From Polaromonas sp. C04 (GTDB lineage: Bacteria; Pseudomonadota; Gammaproteobacteria; Burkholderiales; Burkholderiaceae_C), in assembly GCF_002002705.1 (NCBI RefSeq), contig NZ_MUNS01000020.1, forward strand, positions 1 through 64,000: a stretch of DNA of 64,000 bases, given 5' to 3'. The position numbers and the translations under genes are program-made. Positions 37,689 to 46,810 of this stretch are shown piece after piece. Numbering within the stretch: position 1 is the stretch's first letter; each line of letters begins with the position of its first letter. The notes beneath the pieces were generated by a model. It searched no databases and was not told the origin of the DNA. It was given only the letters and a program-made list of their open reading frames with translations.

Positions 37689-39038
37689 TCAGCCCGCGTT
37701 GGCGCCCTTGGGTAAGACGGCAGAGATACAGGTGCCCCCGCCGATACGGGAAGTCACCGTGAGGCGCCCGCCGCTGGCTTCGACCCGGTGCCGCATGCCG
37801 ATGAGCCCATGGCTCGAAAGGCGGGCCTGGGTCGTGTCGAACCCCTTGCCGTCATCCTTGACCTCTACGCTGATGTAACTATCGAAGTTCTGCAGGCTGA
37901 TGGTGACCTGCTGGGCCTGTGCGTACTTGCCAATATTGGTCAGCGACTCCTGAAGCAGCCGGTAGACCGTGAGTTGTGCTGCCCCCCCCAGTTCGACCGC
38001 CTCGAGATCCGTGGTGACAGTGAGTCCCGCTCTTTCACCAAATTCCTGCGCCAGAATTTCGAGCGAAGCCACCAGACCCAGGTGGGACAGCGACGAGGGG
38101 CGCAAGTCTTCGATGATGCGGCGCGACAGTGCGATGCCGCTGTTGAGCGTGTCGGTCAGGTGCTGCAGGCGCTCGGCGGCTTCTGGCGAGGCGCCGGCCT
38201 GTCTGGATTTGAGTCTTGCCACGTCCAGTTTGGCCGCCGTCAGCAGCGAGCCGAGTTCGTCGTGCAGTTCGCGCGCCAGATGGCCGCGCTCTTCCTCGCG
38301 CACCTGCTGCAAGTGGGTGGCCAGCGCTGCCAGGCTCTCGGTGCGCTCACGAACCTGCCGTTCGAGCTGGTCGCGCTCCCTCTTCAGGGATTCCTGTTCG
38401 CGCTGCCCGGCGGCCCGCAGGGCATTGCTTTGCAGCAGGTACATGTAGAACGCCAGCAAGCCGATCATGGCCACGAGCGCGATGCCGATGCGTGACAGCT
38501 GCAGCGCCCGCACCACCTGAGCCTGATTGACGCTCATCTTGCGCGCGCTCTGTGCAATCAATTTCGAGGTCTGGTCGCGGATGGCGTCCATCTGTTCCTT
38601 GCCCACATCGGTGAGCAGAACGGCTTTCCAGCCATCCTCCTGACCCTGCTTGCGCATGCGTACGCTCACGGCCATCTCGGCCATCTTGCCGGAGACGTCC
38701 TGCGACAGACGGTTGAATTCGGTGAGCTCGCCAGGGTCGGACGCGTAAAGCTCGTGCAGGCTGCCCAGATTCTGGTTGACCTCGGTCAGGGCGGATTCAT
38801 AGGGCGCCAGGTATTTAGGGTCTCCTGTGAGCAGAAAGCCGCGCTGCCCCGTTTCTGCATTCAGCATGAGCTTGAGCAGTGTGGTGAGTCCGGTCCGGAT
38901 GTTCTGCGCTTGCGCCATGTCCTGCATCGCGGCGGCGGACCGCTTGTAGCCTGCTTCATTGATACCAATCAGCAGGCATGCCGCCAGCACCGCCAGGGGC
39001 AGGCTGATCGTCATCTTGGGCATTACAAACCATCGCAT
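37689..39038 (-). CDS. CHASE3 sensor histidine kinase (NarX/HisKA_3 type)
   Basis: The 449-residue kinase has an N-terminal membrane helix (10-28) and a CHASE3 sensory domain (about 38-170, with NAETGQRGFLLTGDPKYL). A second helix (about 183-203) and a coiled coil follow. The phosphoacceptor H259 lies in LARELHDELGSLL (HisKA_3), and the HATPase domain ends with VKDDGKGF and GLIGMRHRVEASGGRL. CHASE3 domains sense unknown extracytoplasmic or redox cues. It diverges from a NarL-type response regulator gene by 71 bp, so that regulator is the likely partner. Confidence 0.92.
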   Translation of the reverse strand: MRWFVMPKMTISLPLAVLAACLLIGINEAGYKRSAAAMQDMAQAQNIRTGLTTLLKLMLNAETGQRGFLLTGDPKYLAPYESALTEVNQNLGSLHELYASDPGELTEFNRLSQDVSGKMAEMAVSVRMRKQGQEDGWKAVLLTDVGKEQMDAIRDQTSKLIAQSARKMSVNQAQVVRALQLSRIGIALVAMIGLLAFYMYLLQSNALRAAGQREQESLKRERDQLERQVRERTESLAALATHLQQVREEERGHLARELHDELGSLLTAAKLDVARLKSRQAGASPEAAERLQHLTDTLNSGIALSRRIIEDLRPSSLSHLGLVASLEILAQEFGERAGLTVTTDLEAVELGGAAQLTVYRLLQESLTNIGKYAQAQQVTISLQNFDSYISVEVKDDGKGFDTTQARLSSHGLIGMRHRVEASGGRLTVTSRIGGGTCISAVLPKGANAG

Positions 39039-39109
39039 AAGGGTCTCCAGTGAATACCGAGGATAAATCGTGAATAATCAGTGCAGCAACCTCACTGAAA
39101 GACACCGAG

Positions 39110-39742
39110 ATGATCAAGATTGGAATTGTCGATGACCATGCCATTGTGCGGTCGGGGCTGCGGCAGTTCTTTTCCGACCACGTGGACCTGCGGGTGGTGG
39201 GGGAGGCCGCCAGCGGGCGTGAAGCCATCGATCTGGTGCGCACCACCGAAATCGATGTGCTGGTGATGGACCTGTCCATGCCCGGACAGAGCGGCATAGA
39301 CGCGCTGGCCATGATCCGTGCCAAGGCGCCGGATATCGGTGTGCTGATACTGAGCGGCTATCCCGAGGAACATTACGCCTTGAACCTTATTCGTCAGGGC
39401 GCCAGCGGCTACCTCAACAAGCAGTGCGACCCGCTGGAAATTGTCAATGCCATACGCACCATTGCGCTGGGCCGGCGCTATATCTCGCCCTCGGTGGCAG
39501 AGCTGCTGGCGCAGCAACTCAACCACAAGAACGACACCGCACCCCACGAGCAACTCTCGGAGCGCGAATTTCAGGTATTCCTGAAACTGGCCAAGGGTGA
39601 AACAGCGGGCGACATCGCCAAGGCGCTGTCCTTGAGTGTCAAAACCGTCAGCACTTATCGCACCCGCCTGATGGAAAAAATGAATCTCTCGTCCAACAGC
39701 GACCTGACCTACTACGCGCTGAAAAACAAGCTTATTGATTGA
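39110..39742 (+). CDS. NarL/LuxR-type response regulator
   Basis: The 210-residue protein has a receiver domain (3-118, phosphoacceptor D54 in VLVMDLSMPG, acidic pair D8-D9) and a C-terminal LuxR helix-turn-helix (about 145-205: LSEREFQVFLKLAKGETAGD, then LSVKTVSTYRTRLMEKM). It diverges from the CHASE3 kinase gene. Its 3' end overlaps the convergent receiver-only gene by 11 bp. Confidence 0.93.
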   Translation: MIKIGIVDDHAIVRSGLRQFFSDHVDLRVVGEAASGREAIDLVRTTEIDVLVMDLSMPGQSGIDALAMIRAKAPDIGVLILSGYPEEHYALNLIRQGASGYLNKQCDPLEIVNAIRTIALGRRYISPSVAELLAQQLNHKNDTAPHEQLSEREFQVFLKLAKGETAGDIAKALSLSVKTVSTYRTRLMEKMNLSSNSDLTYYALKNKLID

Positions 39743-40127
39743 GCGGTGCACCGGCTGGTGAGCCCTTGCCGGCACAAAATTCAATCAGGGCGTCGATTTC
39801 ATTGGATTTGTCAAAAACCGCGTCAACGCCCAGTTGGGCGCAGCGCTTGCGAATGTCGCGCGTGGCGTAGTTGGTGAGAACCACGACTTTCTGGCTCGGC
39901 CGGCGATTGCGGCAGGCTTCCAGCACATGAAGGCCGCTGCCTTGCCGCAGAAACAGATCCACGATGGCCAGATCCCATGCCTGGTCGTTCTCGGTCAACC
40001 ACGCCTTGCCTTCATCCTCGGTCTCGGAAAATCCCACGGCCTTGACGCCCGCCAGTTCTTCCAGCGTGGCCACCAGATTTTCGCGGATGGTCGCGTTGTC
40101 CTCAACGATGTAGGTTCGGGGCGACAC
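39732..40127 (-). CDS. Single-domain response regulator
   Basis: Receiver domain only, 131 residues, with E9-D10, phosphoacceptor D57 (LAIVDLFLRQGSG) and VVVLTNYATRDIRKRCAQLG before the conserved lysine of FDKSNEID. With no output domain it probably acts by protein contact or as a phosphate sink. It converges on the NarL-type regulator with an 11-bp overlap; the three genes probably form one signalling circuit. Confidence 0.9.
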   Translation of the reverse strand: MSPRTYIVEDNATIRENLVATLEELAGVKAVGFSETEDEGKAWLTENDQAWDLAIVDLFLRQGSGLHVLEACRNRRPSQKVVVLTNYATRDIRKRCAQLGVDAVFDKSNEIDALIEFCAGKGSPAGAPLNQ

Positions 40128-40400
40128 GGTAGGCTCTATTCAGGGTTTTGCGGCGGAGGGTGTCCACGGATTGGATCGAAGTTGTGCGGCTGCCGGTTAG
40201 AAATGTACCGTGTTCCCGGGCCTCACGATGCCAGCCATGGGGTCGGCTTTATGTAGGACGACTCCTACGCGCTGTGTTTGTCGGTGTGGACTGACACGGA
40301 TGGGCGAAACTGACTGATCGCCGCAGGATGTGTTGTGCAACATACTGGGGCGAAACAACCAGGCGCCGCAAGACATGCTTTGCGTGGCGCGAGAGGCACC

Positions 40401-42335
40401 GTGAAAATTTCCTTCAAGTCCCCATGGATCCGCTGGCCCGCCGGGCTGGCGTCGATCCTGATTGTGCTGGCAGGCATGGCATTTTTATTCCCGTGGGATC
40501 TGCTGCGCGGCCCGCTCAACCACTATGTCAGCGACCTCACGGGGCGCCGGTTCGAGATCACGCGGCGCCTCGATGTACGGCTGGGGCTGACGACACGCGT
40601 GATCGCCGAAGGGGTCGAATTCGCCAACCCCGCATGGGCGCACGACCCTTATCTGCTCAAGGCCGAGGTGGCCCAATTCGATGTCAGTCTCTGGCCCTTG
40701 CTGCATGGCAAGCTTGAACTCCCGCTGGTGATTTTGCGCAAGCCTCAGCTGTCGCTTCAGATCGAACCCGACGGCCGGCGGACCTGGGCACTGGGCAAAG
40801 ACACTTCCGACCGGAGCACGGTCCCCGACATTGGTCTGCTGCAGGTGGATAACGGGACCGTGCACTATGTCGACAGTGCCCAGGGCGCCGACATTGCGGT
40901 TGACTTCGGCATGGACGCCACGTCGAATCCCGCCCTGCCACTGTCCTACTCGGCGCGCGGGGTGCTTAAAAAACAGGCATTCACGGCGCGTGGGCGCACC
41001 GGCAGCGTCTTGCAATTGAACTCGGCCGTACAGCAACCCTTCCCCGTCGAGGTTCAAGCCACCGCGGGCCGCACGAGCCTGAAGGCCAGCGGCTCGATCG
41101 CCGGCCTGGCCACGCTGGCGAGCGTGGATGCCACGTTTGACATTCGCGGCCAAAGCCTCGCAGAACTCTATACCTTGCTCGGTGTGGTGCTGCCGCAGAC
41201 GCCACCGTATGCGCTGCGCGGAAATTTGCGCAAGCAGGGCGGCGTGTGGGCGGTCGGCAAGATGCAGGGGCGGTTGGGCCGGTCGGACCTGTCGGGCGAC
41301 ATGAGTTACGACCGCGGCAGGACGATTCCCCTGCTGACCGGAAAACTGCAGTCCAGGACGCTGGATTTTGATGACCTCGGGCCGTTAATTGGCGCGTCTC
41401 CCACGCGGAATGCGGCTGCCACGCCGCCCGTTCGGCCCGGGCGCAAGGTGCTGCCCGACAGCGCGCTGGATTTCGAGCGCTTGAAAGTCATGGATGCTGA
41501 CGTTTGGTACGCAGCCTCCGACATCCGGCACATCAGGGCGTTGCCACTGGACAAGATGAGTGTTCATGTCCGGCTCGTCAACGGCGTGCTGCAGATGGAC
41601 CCCCTGAATCTAGGGGTGGCGGGCGGCGAGTTGGCCGGGAACATCAGGATCGATGCGAACGTCGTGCCTGCCGCCGTGAGTGCGCAACTGCAGGCGAGCG
41701 CGCTCCAGCTCAACCGCTTGTTTCCCACCATCGAGCTCACCAAAGGCAGCTTCGGCAAGCTTCATGGGCGAGTGGATCTGCAGGGGCGCGGCAATTCGAC
41801 GGCCCAGGTGCTTGGCTCGGCGTCCGGCAGCGTGGCGCTGCTCATGGGCAAAGGCCAGATCAGCCGCCTGCTACTGGCGGAGGCGGGACTCGATGGCGGG
41901 AAGATCATCACATTCCTGGTTGTGGGGGACAAGCCTGTGCTGCTGCGTTGCGCGGCGGCCGCGTTCGACGTGAAACATGGATTGATGAGCAGCCGATCGC
42001 TCGTGCTCGATACCTCGAGCACGGTGATCAACGGCAGCGGGACCATCGATCTGGCGAATGAGACGCTGGATATCGTGCTCAAGCCCGAGCCCAAAGACCG
42101 GAGCATTCTCAGTTTGCGTTCGCCGCTCGAGATCACGGGTAGCTTCAAGGCGCCATCCGCCGGGCCGGATAAGACCGCGCTGGCAGGGCGGGCCGGAGTT
42201 GCCCTGGCATTGGGCGCCATCAACCCGTTGCTGGCATTGGCTGCCACCGTGGAAACCGGGCCGGGCAAGGATGCGGATTGTGCGCAAGTACTGGCGCAGG
42301 CCGCCGCCACCGGACCACCACGGCGCACCCCATAA
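40401..42335 (+). CDS. AsmA-family protein
   Basis: The 644-residue, membrane-anchored protein has an N-terminal helix (about 10-28: WPAGLASILIVLAGMAFLF) and the AsmA start LTGRRFEITRRLDVRLG. The repeating beta-strand body is typical of AsmA/YhdP-like lipid-transfer or envelope proteins. The terminal region (LVLDTSSTVINGSGTIDLANE) is the AsmA C-terminal domain. The GTG at 40401 is preferred because GAGAGG precedes it; an ATG-like start 66 bp upstream is possible. A 273-bp divergent region lies before it. Confidence 0.85.
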   Translation: MKISFKSPWIRWPAGLASILIVLAGMAFLFPWDLLRGPLNHYVSDLTGRRFEITRRLDVRLGLTTRVIAEGVEFANPAWAHDPYLLKAEVAQFDVSLWPLLHGKLELPLVILRKPQLSLQIEPDGRRTWALGKDTSDRSTVPDIGLLQVDNGTVHYVDSAQGADIAVDFGMDATSNPALPLSYSARGVLKKQAFTARGRTGSVLQLNSAVQQPFPVEVQATAGRTSLKASGSIAGLATLASVDATFDIRGQSLAELYTLLGVVLPQTPPYALRGNLRKQGGVWAVGKMQGRLGRSDLSGDMSYDRGRTIPLLTGKLQSRTLDFDDLGPLIGASPTRNAAATPPVRPGRKVLPDSALDFERLKVMDADVWYAASDIRHIRALPLDKMSVHVRLVNGVLQMDPLNLGVAGGELAGNIRIDANVVPAAVSAQLQASALQLNRLFPTIELTKGSFGKLHGRVDLQGRGNSTAQVLGSASGSVALLMGKGQISRLLLAEAGLDGGKIITFLVVGDKPVLLRCAAAAFDVKHGLMSSRSLVLDTSSTVINGSGTIDLANETLDIVLKPEPKDRSILSLRSPLEITGSFKAPSAGPDKTALAGRAGVALALGAINPLLALAATVETGPGKDADCAQVLAQAAATGPPRRTP

Positions 42336-42359
42336 CCGTCTGGTTCGACCCCCGGCGCT

Positions 42360-43115
42360 TCAGGAGGTGTGGGCGCCGCAGACGCTGCATGCCGCATTGC
42401 GCGGCACCCGCATCTCGTTCCATTCCATCGAGCGTGCATCCAGCATCAAAAGCCGGCCGGTGAGCGGCTGGCCCGCGTGACTCAGCAGTTTCAGGGCCTC
42501 GGCCGCCTGCATGGCGCCGACGATGCCGACCAGCGGTGCAAAGACCCCCATGGTGGCGCAGCGTGCTTCTTCAAAGTTCGTATCGGGCGGGAAGATGCAC
42601 GCATAGCAGGGCGACAGCTCATCGCGTGGGTCATACACCGTGAGCTGGCCGTCAAACCGGATGGCGGCGCCCGAGACCAGCGGCTTGCGATGCGCGACGC
42701 AGGCCGCGTTCACGGCCTGCCGGGTGGCGAAGTTGTCGCAGCAGTCCAGCACGACGTCGGCTCGGGCCACCAGTTCAGACAGCAGGCCCGCGCCGGCGCG
42801 CGCCTGGATCGGCGTCACGGTCACTTCCGGATTGATGGCCGCAACGGATTGCATCGCCGATTGCACCTTGGCCATGCCGATGCGCGCGGTGTTGTGGGCG
42901 ATCTGCCGCTGCAGGTTGGTCAGATCCACCGTGTCGTCATCGACGAGGGTGATGTGGCCCACGCCTGCCGACGCGAGATACAGCGCCGCGGGAGAGCCGA
43001 GGCCGCCCGCGCCGATGATCAGCGCATGCGCCGCCAGCAACCGCTGCTGCCCCTCGATGCCGATCTCGTCGAGCAGGATGTGGCGCGAATAGCGCAGCAG
43101 CTGGTCGTCGGTCAA
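42360..43115 (-). CDS. moeB: MoeB/HesA/ThiF-family adenylyltransferase
   Basis: E1-like enzyme of 251 residues that adenylates the C-terminus of MoaD (or ThiS). ATP-binding IIGAGGLGSPAALYLASAG lies near residue 33. VDDDTVDLTNLQRQ follows, then DNFATRQAVN and two CxxC zinc pairs (CYAC and CSVC at the C-terminus). No rhodanese domain is fused. The gene overlaps the upstream protease gene by 4 bp (43112-43115). MoeB or ThiF cannot be separated without other genes. Confidence 0.9.
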   Translation of the reverse strand: MTDDQLLRYSRHILLDEIGIEGQQRLLAAHALIIGAGGLGSPAALYLASAGVGHITLVDDDTVDLTNLQRQIAHNTARIGMAKVQSAMQSVAAINPEVTVTPIQARAGAGLLSELVARADVVLDCCDNFATRQAVNAACVAHRKPLVSGAAIRFDGQLTVYDPRDELSPCYACIFPPDTNFEEARCATMGVFAPLVGIVGAMQAAEALKLLSHAGQPLTGRLLMLDARSMEWNEMRVPRNAACSVCGAHTS

Positions 43116-44548
43116 TTCTCTTTCTTCTCTTCCTTGCGCTCGGTCATGGTCTTGCTGACCATGACGGGGCGGCCCTTGAGCTGGTTCAGCGCCTGGGCCA
43201 GCTGGAAGTCCTTGTCACTGCCGAGTTCAGGCACTTTTTGTTCCGCCTGCGGCTTGAGCATTTCGAGTTCCAGCTCCTTGCGCGCGTCATCGCGGGCTTT
43301 CTCGCGGGCCGGATCCTTGACCTCGGGCCCCTGACCGCTGTTGAGGTGGTGGTCCAGATCGGCTTCGCGGGTGCGCAGGGCGGCGAACAGGTTGCCTTTT
43401 TCGGTCTCGTCGACCAGCACATCGGGCACGATGCCCTTGGCCTGAATCGAGCGGCCGCTGGGCGTGTAGTAGCGGGCGGTCGTGAGTTTCAGGCCGGTGT
43501 CCGGCCCGAGCGGGCGCACCGTCTGCACCGAGCCCTTGCCAAAGGTCTGGCTGCCCATGATGGTGGCCCGCTTGTAATCCTGCAGGGCGCCCGACACGAT
43601 CTCGCTGGCGGAGGCCGTGCCTTCATTGACCAGCACCACCAGCGGCACGGTTTTCAGTGCGGCGGGCAGGCCCTTCAGGGGATCGGCGCCGCTGCGCCGC
43701 TGGTAAAACTCGGGCGCCGCCTTGTACGTGAAATTGCTCTCCGGCAACTGGCCCTTGGTCGACACCACGGTCACGTTGTCTGGCAGAAAGGCCGCCGAAA
43801 TGGCCACCGCGGAATCCAGCAGACCACCCGGGTCGTTGCGCAAATCCAGCACCAGTCCCTTGAGGTTGGGATCCTGCTTGTAGATTTCCGTGACCTTGCG
43901 CGCGAAGTCCTCGACCGTGCGGTCCTGGAACTGGCTCAGACGGATCCAGGCATAGCCGGGCTCGACGATCTTGCCGCGCACCGACTGCGTCTGGATTTCT
44001 TCGCGCGTGATGGTCACGACGAAGCTACGGCTCTCGTCCTTGCGGAAGATGGTGAGCGTGACCTTGGTGTTGGGTTGGCCGCGCATTTTCTTGACGGCGT
44101 CGCTCAGCGACAGGCCCTTGACGGCGGTGTCGTCGATCTTCGTGATCAGGTCGTTCGGTTTGATCCCGGCGCGGTAGGCCGGTGTCCCCTCAATGGGCGA
44201 GACCACCTTGACGAGGCCGTCTTCCTGGGTGATCTCGATGCCCACGCCGACAAACTTTCCGCTCGTTCCTTCACGGAATTCCTTGAACGATTTTTTGTCG
44301 AAATACTCCGAATGGGGGTCGAGTCCGGAAACCATGCCCGAAATGGCATTGGAAATCAGCTTCTTCTCATCCACCGGCTCCACGTAGTCGGTCTTGATCA
44401 TGCCGAACACCGAGGCCAATTGCTGCAGCTCTTCGAGCGGCAGCGGCGCCAGCGAGCCGCGGGCGACCGTCTGCAGTGAAACGGTGGTCAACGCCCCCGT
44501 GATGGCGCCAATCGAAATCCAGCCCGCAATCTTCAGTTTATGACGCAT
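43112..44548 (-). CDS. S41 carboxy-terminal processing protease
   Basis: The 478-residue periplasmic protease has an N-terminal signal or anchor (about 5-30) and a PDZ domain (about 98-165, GVGIEITQEDGLVKVV). The S41 catalytic domain has Ser313 (NEGTASASEI) and Lys338 (GSQTFGKGS), 25 residues apart as in CtpA/Prc. The tail is charged. It trims C-termini or degrades envelope proteins. Translation is coupled to moeB through a 4-bp overlap, and the upstream gene is gpmA (91 bp). Confidence 0.92.
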   Translation of the reverse strand: MRHKLKIAGWISIGAITGALTTVSLQTVARGSLAPLPLEELQQLASVFGMIKTDYVEPVDEKKLISNAISGMVSGLDPHSEYFDKKSFKEFREGTSGKFVGVGIEITQEDGLVKVVSPIEGTPAYRAGIKPNDLITKIDDTAVKGLSLSDAVKKMRGQPNTKVTLTIFRKDESRSFVVTITREEIQTQSVRGKIVEPGYAWIRLSQFQDRTVEDFARKVTEIYKQDPNLKGLVLDLRNDPGGLLDSAVAISAAFLPDNVTVVSTKGQLPESNFTYKAAPEFYQRRSGADPLKGLPAALKTVPLVVLVNEGTASASEIVSGALQDYKRATIMGSQTFGKGSVQTVRPLGPDTGLKLTTARYYTPSGRSIQAKGIVPDVLVDETEKGNLFAALRTREADLDHHLNSGQGPEVKDPAREKARDDARKELELEMLKPQAEQKVPELGSDKDFQLAQALNQLKGRPVMVSKTMTERKEEKKEN

Positions 44549-44639
44549 AGAAAAAACACCTTTGCAACCCCAATATACACCTTGGAACGTCGCCTATTGT
44601 GACGGTTCCGCGACGGTCGACGCTTCTGTGAAAAAGACC

Positions 44640-45395
44640 TCAAACCTTTACTTGGGCTTTACCTTGGGAGGCCACTGCGGCGGCGGCCCGAGCCGCTGCG
44701 TCGGCATCTCCAAGGTAGTAGTGCCGGACCGGTGTCAAGCCGGCGTCGAGTTCATACACCAGCGGTATGCCGTTGGGGATGTTCAGGCCGACGATGTCGG
44801 CATCGGAGACTCCGTCCAGGTACTTGACCAGCGCGCGGATCGAGTTGCCGTGCGCCGCCACCAGGATGCGCTTGCCGGACCGGATGGCGGGCGCCATGGC
44901 CTCGCTCCAGAACGGCATCACGCGCGCCACCGTGTCCTTCAGGCATTCGGTCAGCGGCACCTGGCCGGGCTTGAGCTTGGCGTAGCGCAGGTCGCCGCGC
45001 TCGCAGCGCGGGTCGCCCGGCTCCAGCGCCGGCGGCGGCGTGTCGTAGCTGCGCCGCCATGCCAGCACCTGCGCGTCGCCGTATTTTTTGGCGGTATCCG
45101 CCTTGTTCAGGCCCTGCAGCGCACCGTAATGGCGCTCGTTCAGGCGCCAGCTGTGCACCACCGGCAGCCAGGTGCGGTCCATTTCGTCCAGGCAATGCCA
45201 CAGGGTGCGCGTGGCGCGCTTGAGCACGCTGGTGTGCGTCACGTCGAACTCGTAGCCTTCGGCCTTGAGCAGCCGGCCCGCGGCCTTGGCCTGTTCGATG
45301 CCGGCGGCGGTGAGGTCCACGTCGGTCCAGCCCGTGAAGCGGTTTTCCAGATTCCAGGTCGATTCGCCGTGGCGGATGAGTACCAGTTTGTACAT
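44640..45395 (-). CDS. gpmA: 2,3-bisphosphoglycerate-dependent phosphoglycerate mutase
   Basis: Glycolytic enzyme of 251 residues. The first catalytic histidine is H9 in [10 protein letters not shown], with the second in [24 protein letters not shown] and N-x-x-x-T-A follow the dPGM pattern. It interconverts 3- and 2-phosphoglycerate. It faces the rhodanese gene across 91 bp. The C-terminus is Ala-rich. Confidence 0.95.
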   Translation of the reverse strand: MYKLVLIRHGESTWNLENRFTGWTDVDLTAAGIEQAKAAGRLLKAEGYEFDVTHTSVLKRATRTLWHCLDEMDRTWLPVVHSWRLNERHYGALQGLNKADTAKKYGDAQVLAWRRSYDTPPPALEPGDPRCERGDLRYAKLKPGQVPLTECLKDTVARVMPFWSEAMAPAIRSGKRILVAAHGNSIRALVKYLDGVSDADIVGLNIPNGIPLVYELDAGLTPVRHYYLGDADAAARAAAAVASQGKAQVKV

Positions 45396-45486
45396 GGGAT
45401 CCTTGTCAATTCCTGCGGATATTCGGCTGCAAAGCCCTCCATTCTAAAATGACGGGTTAAATACCCGCCAACCAACAAGGACTCAA

Positions 45487-45894
45487 GTGAAATTTATTAT
45501 CGACAACTGGATGCTGCTGTGCGTGGCGCTGGCCTCGGGCGGCATGCTGGTGTGGCCCGTGATCAAGGGCGCCTCGGGCGGCAGCCTGGACCCCGCCGGC
45601 GCGGTGCAGCTGATCAACCGCGAGCGTGCCGTGGTGGTCGATGTCAGCGAGCCCGAAGAGTTCGCGGCCGGCCACATTGGCGGCGCCAAAAACGTACCGT
45701 TTGACCAGCTCGAGAAAAAACTCACCGAGACCGTGAAAAACAAGACGCTGCCCGTGATCCTGGTGTGCGCCACCGGCGCGCGCTCCAACCGCGCGCTCGC
45801 GGCGGTCAAGAAACTGGGTTACGAGCAGGCTCAAGCGCTGGGCGGCGGCCTCAAAGCCTGGAAAGACGCTAATCTGCCGATTCAAAATACCTGA
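45487..45894 (+). CDS. Membrane-anchored rhodanese-like protein
   Basis: A 135-residue protein with a short N-terminal membrane helix (about 8-26: WMLLCVALASGGMLVWP) and a rhodanese domain (about 32-130). The active-site loop CATGARS carries the catalytic cysteine at about residue 98. It may transfer sulfane sulfur. GTG start at 45487 follows AAGGACT. It is followed by grxC and secB, a common order in Burkholderiales. Confidence 0.9.
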   Translation: MKFIIDNWMLLCVALASGGMLVWPVIKGASGGSLDPAGAVQLINRERAVVVDVSEPEEFAAGHIGGAKNVPFDQLEKKLTETVKNKTLPVILVCATGARSNRALAAVKKLGYEQAQALGGGLKAWKDANLPIQNT

Positions 45895-45913
45895 AGGCCT
45901 GAAACCCCGCACC

Positions 45914-46174
45914 ATGCAATCCGTCAAGATGTACACCACGGCCGTTTGCCCCTACTGCATTCGCGCCAAACAGATCCTCAAATCCAGGGGCGTGGCGCAG
46001 ATCGAGGAGATCCGCGTCGATCAGGACCCCGAGCAGCGCCGGGTCATGATGGACATCACCGGGCGGCGCACCGTGCCGCAAATCTTCATCGGGCAAACCC
46101 ACGTGGGCGGCTGCGACGACCTGATGGCGCTCGATGGCCAGGGCGGCCTGATGCCGCTGCTCAATGCCGCCTGA
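45914..46174 (+). CDS. grxC: Glutaredoxin 3
   Basis: The 86-residue dithiol glutaredoxin has the active site CPYC (about 12-15), TVPQIFIG with the cis-proline and GGCDDLMALD at the glutathione-binding end. It reduces disulfides with glutathione. It starts 19 bp after the rhodanese gene; a terminator-like hairpin lies between it and secB. Confidence 0.95.
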   Translation: MQSVKMYTTAVCPYCIRAKQILKSRGVAQIEEIRVDQDPEQRRVMMDITGRRTVPQIFIGQTHVGGCDDLMALDGQGGLMPLLNAA

Positions 46175-46226
46175 GCTCGCGCGATCACCTGAGATAATTG
46201 CGCCGGCAACCCCTGACACTTCACCG

Positions 46227-46263
46227 CCCGCCGGGAAAAACATCTCCGGCGGGTCCTGTTTTT
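46227..46263 (+). terminator. Terminator-like hairpin between grxC and secB
   Basis: Eight-base GC arms CCCGCCGG (46227-46234) and CCGGCGGG (46246-46253) with an 11-nt loop; a T5 run ends 10 nt after the stem. The late T run makes it a moderate terminator. Confidence 0.6.
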
Positions 46264-46279
46264 GACTTGAAAGAAACCC

Positions 46280-46744
46280 ATGGCCGACCAAGATCCCGTT
46301 TTCCAGATTCAGCGCGTGTACCTCAAGGAAGCCTCGCTGGAGCAGCCCAATTCGCCGGCCATCCTGCTCGAGCAGGAACAGCCCACCGTGGACATCCAGC
46401 TCGGTGTGGACGCCTCTCCGGTGGGCGATGGCCTGTTCGAAGTGACCGTGACGGCCACCGTGCAGACCAAGATCAAGGAAAAAACCGTGTTTCTGGTCGA
46501 GGCCCGGCAGGCCGGCATCTTCGAGCTGCGCAACCTGCCCGCCGAGCAGACCGGCCCGATCCTGGGCATTGCCTGCCCGCAAATCGTCTACCCGTACCTG
46601 CGCGGCAACGTGGCCGATCTGATCCAGCGCGCCGGTTTCCCGCCGGTGCACCTGTCGGAAATCAACTTCCAGGCCATGTACGAGCAACAGCAGCAAGCCC
46701 AGACCAACGGTGCCGAGCAGGCGCCCAGTGTTGTGACGCAGTAA
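46280..46744 (+). CDS. secB: Protein-export chaperone SecB
   Basis: The 154-residue SecB holds preproteins unfolded and hands them to SecA. It shows [20 protein letters not shown], then [29 protein letters not shown] and a C-terminal region with [20 protein letters not shown]. The Gln-rich tail is typical for the family. It lies after the grxC-secB hairpin and before gpsA; the gap to gpsA holds a 56-bp repeat. Confidence 0.97.
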   Translation: MADQDPVFQIQRVYLKEASLEQPNSPAILLEQEQPTVDIQLGVDASPVGDGLFEVTVTATVQTKIKEKTVFLVEARQAGIFELRNLPAEQTGPILGIACPQIVYPYLRGNVADLIQRAGFPPVHLSEINFQAMYEQQQQAQTNGAEQAPSVVTQ

Positions 46745-46754
46745 TTTCTTAAGC

Positions 46755-46810
46755 CTTTTAGGCCTGTAGCCCTTACCCACTCTGCACCGAACGCTATGAA
46801 AATCGTAGTT
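46755..46810 (-). repeat. 56-bp repeat spanning the gpsA start codon (copy 9)
   Basis: The plus strand carries CCTGTAGCCCTTAC, an exact 14-base match to the reverse complement of copy 2, and GCTAT-N8-GTAG at the expected spacing. The ATG of gpsA is part of the GCTATG core. Confidence 0.8.
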
